DNA of 36,959 bases. It comes from Cytophagaceae bacterium (GTDB taxonomy: Bacteria; Bacteroidota; Bacteroidia; Cytophagales; Flexibacteraceae). The translations under genes were made by a program, and so were the position numbers. The stretch spans positions 1 to 36,959 of the forward strand of contig CANETC010000010.1 of assembly GCA_947441055.1 (NCBI GenBank), given 5' to 3'. This document shows positions 32,871 to 36,959 of this stretch, in pieces; position 1 is the stretch's first letter; every line of letters begins with the position of its first letter. The notes under the pieces are model-generated. The model did no database searches. It saw only the letters and a list, made by a program, of their open reading frames with translations, and was not told the DNA's origin.

Positions 32871-35066
32871 TCAGAACAAGCTGGTTTCTAACAGTTGATC
32901 CTCGGTCAACTTGTAGAACAGCTTGTGAATATTCAGTTCAGTTTCATTTTCCTGGAGCTGGTATTTTACATAAGAACCATCTTCTGTCATGTAATAGCTG
33001 TTTACATTATCCAGCTGGTTGAAATGCAGAATGCTAATGGCAATTTTGAGCAAATTTTCATCCGCAATCCTAAACAAGGACTCCAGTCTGCGGTCGAAGG
33101 AACGATTCATCATGTCTGCGCTCCCGCCATAAACCAATGGCTCGCCGTTGTTGTGAAAATAATAAAGCCGGGTATGCTCCAAGAAATCACCTACAATCGA
33201 TTTTACGGTAATGTTTTCACTTAGTCCTAGACGGCCTGGTCGCAAACAGCAAATGCCCCGAACAATTAGTTGAATGGGTACTCCAGCCTGGGAAGCCTTG
33301 TAAAGTTCCTCGATTGTGCTTTGGTCTTCAAGGGAATTTACTTTTAAAACAATTCCACATGGAAGGCCATTTCGGGCATTTTCAGACTCATTTCGCATCA
33401 TTTCAATCAGCTGATTGCGCATGTCGCGGGGGGAAGTGATCAGGTAATCGTATCGGTCGGGCTTACTGTGGCCGGTAATTACATTGAAAAATTCTGATAC
33501 ATCATTGGCGTAGATTTCCTTAGAAGTCAGAAGACCGATGTCTGTATAAATCTTGGAAGTATCTTCGTTGTAATTGCCACTGGCGAGGTGAACGAAGCGG
33601 GTAACCTTGTCATTTTCTTTCCGAACAATGAGGCAAAGTTTCGTGTGCGTTTTGAAACTTCCCAGACCATAAATTACAAAGCAACCTGCCTTTTGCAGGC
33701 GCTGGGCCTGGCGGATGTTGTTTTCTTCATCGAATCTAGCCTTTACTTCAAATAGGACAGAAACATATTTTCCATTTTCTGCGGCTTTCAACAATGCATC
33801 AATGATGCGTGAATTCTTTGCCAGGCGATAAATGGTGAGTTTGATTGAAAGGACATAAGGATCGGTTGCCGCCTCTTCCAGCATTCTCAACACATTGTCG
33901 ATGCTGTTGAAGGGATGGTGCAACAAAATATCTTGCTTCTTCAGTATTTCAAAAATGCTGCCTTTTCTCGAATCTTTAGGTAGAAACAAGGGAGAAACTG
34001 GCGCCGGTGGCATTGGCAATCTTTCCTTGTAATCGGGATGATTTAGAATCTGCCAAAGCGCTGTGTAATCGATAAGATTTCTGGTGACGAAAATATTGCT
34101 TTCATCTATATCCCACCGGTCCTTTAAAACTTTCATCATGTGGTCGGAGTAGTTTTCCTCCACATCCACCCGAACCACGCGCCCCGTTTTTCGGTTGGAA
34201 AGCTGGCGTTTCACCTCATCCACCAAATCAGATTCTACATCGTCACTTTCTTCGATTGATATATCTCCGTTTCGAAGAACCCTGAAAAGATTGATGCTCA
34301 CTATTTCGATATTTCGAAAAAGTCTATGCATCTGCCAGCGGATAATTTCCTCGATGGGCAATAGAATACGGGTATCAGCCCTTTCTATTTCATAAAAACG
34401 CGCCAGATTTTGCGGAACCTGAACGAAAGAAAGCCGAAGTGGATTTTTGGGGTTGTCCTCCATTCGGGTAACCACGCCGAAAGTGAGGGTTTTGTTCAAA
34501 ACGATGGGGAAGGTGTGGTACACATCCAGCATCATCGGCGTAAGCATCGGATGAATTGTGCGGTGGAAATAGTCTTCAACCTTATTCCTTTCATCCTCCT
34601 TCAAATCATCAATCTTGGTGATTTCGAAGCCATTCTTTTTGAAAAGCGGCTTTAGCTCCTTGTAAAATAACTTTTCTTGAGCCTTATAAAACTCTTGACT
34701 CTCAGTAAGTAAAGTAGTTCTGAATTGAACTTCTCTTAAGCCTGAATAATCAAGACGCTCTTTGCCAAAGTCGAGGTAATTATAAAGCGAGCCAACCCTG
34801 ATCATGAAAAACTCGTCAAAGTTTGAGGCTGTGATGGCAAGAAATTTCAGGCGTTCAAAAAGATTTCGGTGGTTGGTGCGGGCCTGATCAAGAACCCTAA
34901 AATTGAACTGCAACCAACTTAAATCCCGGCTGATGAAACTTGCTTCACCAATGGAACGGTTTACTTTTTCAGGTGTTTTTCCTTTGGTATAGGAAAGAAC
35001 CAAATCCACAAATCTTTTAATCGGATTTGCCGATTGCTCCAGGCCTGTTTCTGACTCCTTGTGCAT
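32871..35066 (-). CDS. ppk1: Polyphosphate kinase 1
   Basis: A 731-residue enzyme that makes inorganic polyphosphate from ATP. The N-terminal helical domain (SRDLSWLQFNFRVLDQA) and head domain (HPMLTPMMLDVYHTFPIVLN) are typical. The catalytic domains have the autophosphorylated His474 (FKTHTKLCLIV) and second His631 (FLEHTRLYYF), with VHLASGNYNEDTSKIYTD. Length is slightly above E. coli Ppk. It has a good promoter match upstream and the GT4 gene follows after 1 nt. Confidence 0.97.
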   Translation of the reverse strand: MHKESETGLEQSANPIKRFVDLVLSYTKGKTPEKVNRSIGEASFISRDLSWLQFNFRVLDQARTNHRNLFERLKFLAITASNFDEFFMIRVGSLYNYLDFGKERLDYSGLREVQFRTTLLTESQEFYKAQEKLFYKELKPLFKKNGFEITKIDDLKEDERNKVEDYFHRTIHPMLTPMMLDVYHTFPIVLNKTLTFGVVTRMEDNPKNPLRLSFVQVPQNLARFYEIERADTRILLPIEEIIRWQMHRLFRNIEIVSINLFRVLRNGDISIEESDDVESDLVDEVKRQLSNRKTGRVVRVDVEENYSDHMMKVLKDRWDIDESNIFVTRNLIDYTALWQILNHPDYKERLPMPPAPVSPLFLPKDSRKGSIFEILKKQDILLHHPFNSIDNVLRMLEEAATDPYVLSIKLTIYRLAKNSRIIDALLKAAENGKYVSVLFEVKARFDEENNIRQAQRLQKAGCFVIYGLGSFKTHTKLCLIVRKENDKVTRFVHLASGNYNEDTSKIYTDIGLLTSKEIYANDVSEFFNVITGHSKPDRYDYLITSPRDMRNQLIEMMRNESENARNGLPCGIVLKVNSLEDQSTIEELYKASQAGVPIQLIVRGICCLRPGRLGLSENITVKSIVGDFLEHTRLYYFHNNGEPLVYGGSADMMNRSFDRRLESLFRIADENLLKIAISILHFNQLDNVNSYYMTEDGSYVKYQLQENETELNIHKLFYKLTEDQLLETSLF

Positions 35067-35128
35067 ATGAATAAAATTGGGCTTCTAGACGAAATCAGCA
35101 TCTGAATTGATGCAAATTCCGGATTGCC

Positions 35129-35159
35129 CAAATTTCACGATTGCTTATGCCAAATCAAA
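35129..35159 (-). promoter_or_regulatory. Probable ppk1 promoter
   Basis: On the minus strand TTTG (35159-35156) is followed after 19 bp by GAAATTTG (35136-35129). The Bacteroidota consensus is TTTG, about 19 bp, TAnnTTTG, so there is one mismatch. It lies 62 nt before the ppk1 ATG. Confidence 0.55.
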
Positions 35160-35176
35160 GTCTGAAAGGCAATATT

Positions 35177-36559
35177 TCAGGATATTCCTTCCGGAGTCCT
35201 GAACTGCATTGTATTCCATTTTTCCAGAACCTTCAATCGAAATTCTGCATCTGAAAGAGAAGACCAGTTACTTGATTCGCGAATCTGGCGGAGAATAATG
35301 GCCTGCTCCAATCCCCGTTTCCTTGCTTCAGAATACGGTAAATCAGTAAATGTGACCATGGTGTAGAGTGGAATCCAATCCGCAACTCCCGCTTCAACTA
35401 TTTCTTTTTCAATCCTTTTTTCAAGTTGAAAATCCGGACTTGCCACAAGATCCCGCATTTCAATGAAATTATCCAGAGCCAATTCTGCAATCGCGTCTGC
35501 ATCCTTATTCCTGAAAGAATAAAAATCGGCAAAAAGTTCAGACCAGCTTTTTGGATTGTTGTCTAATTTTTCCATCAAAAGCCTGCAATCTTCAAAGCCA
35601 GAAATCATGCCTTGACCGTAAAATGGAACAACCGCATGCGCCGCATCCCCGATGAGCAGGAAGTTCTTGTTGTTCCATGGCGCACAACGGATGGTAACAA
35701 GAGAAGCATCCGGATGCTGGTGGTATTGTTGGACATAGTCTGGAACAATCTCCATGAAATCCGGAAACTCATCTGAGAAAAGTGATTTAATCTGATCTGG
35801 ATTCTGGATTTTTTTGAATGACTTTTCTCCCTCGAAAGGAAAGAAAAGGGTTGCGGTGAAGGTGAAATCCTGATTTGGAAGGGCAATCATCATAAAGGAT
35901 TTTCGTGGCCAAATGTGAAGGCCATTCGGATTCAAAGCCCATTTTCCATCCTTTCCCGGGTGAATGGTGAATTCTTTATAGCCGTGCTCAATGTAATGCT
36001 GTTCGTAATAGAACCGGTCCTCGCGCATCATTTCATATCGCATCGCCGAAAATGCCCCATCAGAACCGATAAATGCATCTGCTTCAATTCTTTGCCGCAG
36101 GCCTTCAACATCAGCCACATAAGCCACTGATTTGTCGAAGGCAAACTTCTCAACTTTACTCTCAAAGTAAATTTTAAGGTTGGGAAGGTTTTCGGCTTCG
36201 TCCAATAAAAGGCAATTAAGCCTAGATCGGGAAACTGAATAGATTGCCTGACCATCCTTGCCATACGCAAAATACTTTTCGATTCCCTGTGTGTCGTGAA
36301 TAACCCGACCAGGCATAGGAATGGCCATTTCCTTTACCTTTTCTTCGAGGCCTGCCAAGGCAAGAGATCTCCATCCCCGGTGACTTAATGCCAGATTAAT
36401 TGACCTTAAACTAGAGTAAATCTTATGGCGTAGGTCGGGGCGTTTTTCATGGATTTCAATCTTGAAGCCCCGTTTGGCCAAGAGAATTCCCAAAAGTGTG
36501 CCCACAAGTCCGGCTCCAAAGATTACAATTTTGTCGGAGCTGGAAATTGGCTTTTTCAT
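35177..36559 (-). CDS. kmo: Kynurenine 3-monooxygenase
   Basis: A 460-residue FAD monooxygenase that converts kynurenine to 3-hydroxykynurenine, in tryptophan breakdown or de novo NAD synthesis. It has the FAD site IVIFGAGLVGTLLGILLAKRG, the KMO-specific RSINLALSHRG and AIPMPGRVIHD, and the second FAD motif LIGDAAHAVVPFYGQGM with FEDCRLL. The usual Gly before RSINLALS is Leu here. No other kynurenine-pathway gene is in the window. It follows the partial nucleotidyltransferase gene by 16 nt. Confidence 0.95.
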   Translation of the reverse strand: MKKPISSSDKIVIFGAGLVGTLLGILLAKRGFKIEIHEKRPDLRHKIYSSLRSINLALSHRGWRSLALAGLEEKVKEMAIPMPGRVIHDTQGIEKYFAYGKDGQAIYSVSRSRLNCLLLDEAENLPNLKIYFESKVEKFAFDKSVAYVADVEGLRQRIEADAFIGSDGAFSAMRYEMMREDRFYYEQHYIEHGYKEFTIHPGKDGKWALNPNGLHIWPRKSFMMIALPNQDFTFTATLFFPFEGEKSFKKIQNPDQIKSLFSDEFPDFMEIVPDYVQQYHQHPDASLVTIRCAPWNNKNFLLIGDAAHAVVPFYGQGMISGFEDCRLLMEKLDNNPKSWSELFADFYSFRNKDADAIAELALDNFIEMRDLVASPDFQLEKRIEKEIVEAGVADWIPLYTMVTFTDLPYSEARKRGLEQAIILRQIRESSNWSSLSDAEFRLKVLEKWNTMQFRTPEGIS

Positions 36560-36575
36560 CCCTGCCGAAATCGGA

Positions 36576-36959
36576 TTAAATGTGAATTACATTGTAATCG
36601 CCCAGACTCAGGTCTGCTGCCTTACCATGTAAACTCGCATGGTTTCCAATCATGGAATTGGCAACTATAGCCTCTTTAACATTGGCATTATCCTGCACAA
36701 TGCTGCTTTCAATTCGGGAGTTTTCAACAACCGAATTCCGGCCGATGGATACATTTGGACCAACTACAGAATTTCGAATCACAGCTCCTTCGCCGATAAA
36801 TACCGGTTGAATCAGGACTGAATTCTCAATTTTCGCCGAGGTAGCCTGCAATTCAGCAGCGGGTAAATAACTGAGGTATCTGCTGTTTGTGTGAACCGTT
36901 GCGTTTTTATTGCCACAATCCAACCATTCATCCACCTGACCGGGAACAAATACCATTCC
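36576..36959 (-). CDS. Sugar nucleotidyltransferase, C-terminal part (runs off the window)
   Basis: The visible 127 codons are open to the right edge, so the start is missing. VDEWLDCGNKNATVHTNSR is the end of the nucleotidyltransferase domain of long RmlA/GlmU-like proteins. A left-handed beta-helix of hexapeptide repeats follows (IENSVLIQPVFIGEGAVIRN, VVGPNVSIGRNSVVENSRI). It should form an NDP-sugar from a sugar-1-phosphate. The sugar cannot be told from this part. Confidence 0.85.
   Translation of the reverse strand, partial: GMVFVPGQVDEWLDCGNKNATVHTNSRYLSYLPAAELQATSAKIENSVLIQPVFIGEGAVIRNSVVGPNVSIGRNSVVENSRIESSIVQDNANVKEAIVANSMIGNHASLHGKAADLSLGDYNVIHI

Noticed and set aside
1-36959. CRISPR array, prophage, transposase or integron
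   Set aside because: No regularly spaced repeats, no integrase or transposase motif and no phage structural protein among the ORFs. The only repeats are the two 53-bp copies.

Overview
The window is a stretch of chromosome from a member of the Bacteroidota. This rests on TAnnTTTG-type -7 promoter boxes, long spacers with little Shine-Dalgarno signal, a propeller/LytS-type histidine kinase with a LytTR regulator, lipoprotein forms of MsrB and cyclophilin, and a kynurenine 3-monooxygenase, preT and hydantoinase gene set. I cannot name a genus. No phage, transposase, CRISPR array, rRNA or tRNA gene is visible. About 27 genes are supported.

Layout. (1) 1-476: the terminator of a gene to the left, then a non-coding stretch. 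(2) 477-4170: a membrane sensor kinase and its LytTR response regulator, overlapping by 14 nt, with a terminator behind. (3) 4343-8237: three translationally coupled genes for a GT-C type membrane glycosyltransferase, an inward-rectifier K+ channel and a semialdehyde dehydrogenase. (4) 8234-13731, minus strand: preT, rsmG and a large soluble receiver-first PAS histidine kinase that runs tail to tail into the dehydrogenase. (5) 13958-15589: a biotin-dependent acyl-CoA carboxylase beta subunit. (6) 15590-16172: a non-coding stretch with a 53-bp repeat present twice. (7) 16173-20062: gcvP, divergent from tatA and a TrpF-like gene that has lost its catalytic Cys. (8) 20063-22418, minus strand: a lolD-like ATPase, hsp20 and mazG, with a small protein-like fragment beyond mazG. 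(9) 22592-29884, plus strand: dihydropyrimidinase, beta-ureidopropionase-like amidase, cyclophilin lipoprotein, second lolD-like ATPase, GT2, FAD amine-oxidase-like protein, MsrB lipoprotein and a secreted unknown, ended by a perfect 16-bp terminator hairpin. (10) 29968-36959, minus strand: sugar nucleotidyltransferase (partial), kmo, ppk1, GT4, outer-membrane barrel protein, 4-TM membrane protein and an AHSA1-type protein, converging on the same terminator.

How the genes fit together. PreT, HydA and the amidase are steps of reductive pyrimidine catabolism (uracil/thymine to beta-amino acids), but they lie in two places and the PreA subunit is not here. GcvP, the carboxylase subunit and KMO are housekeeping amino-acid catabolism. 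The 24.9-28.9 kb group mixes envelope functions: surface lipoproteins for folding and repair, a Lol-type ATPase and sugar-modifying enzymes. I found no convincing new defence or mobile system. The most interesting items are the degenerate TrpF-like gene behind tatA, the Kir channel in a coupled operon, the split pyrimidine pathway, the unexplained secreted protein at 29048 and several non-coding structures.
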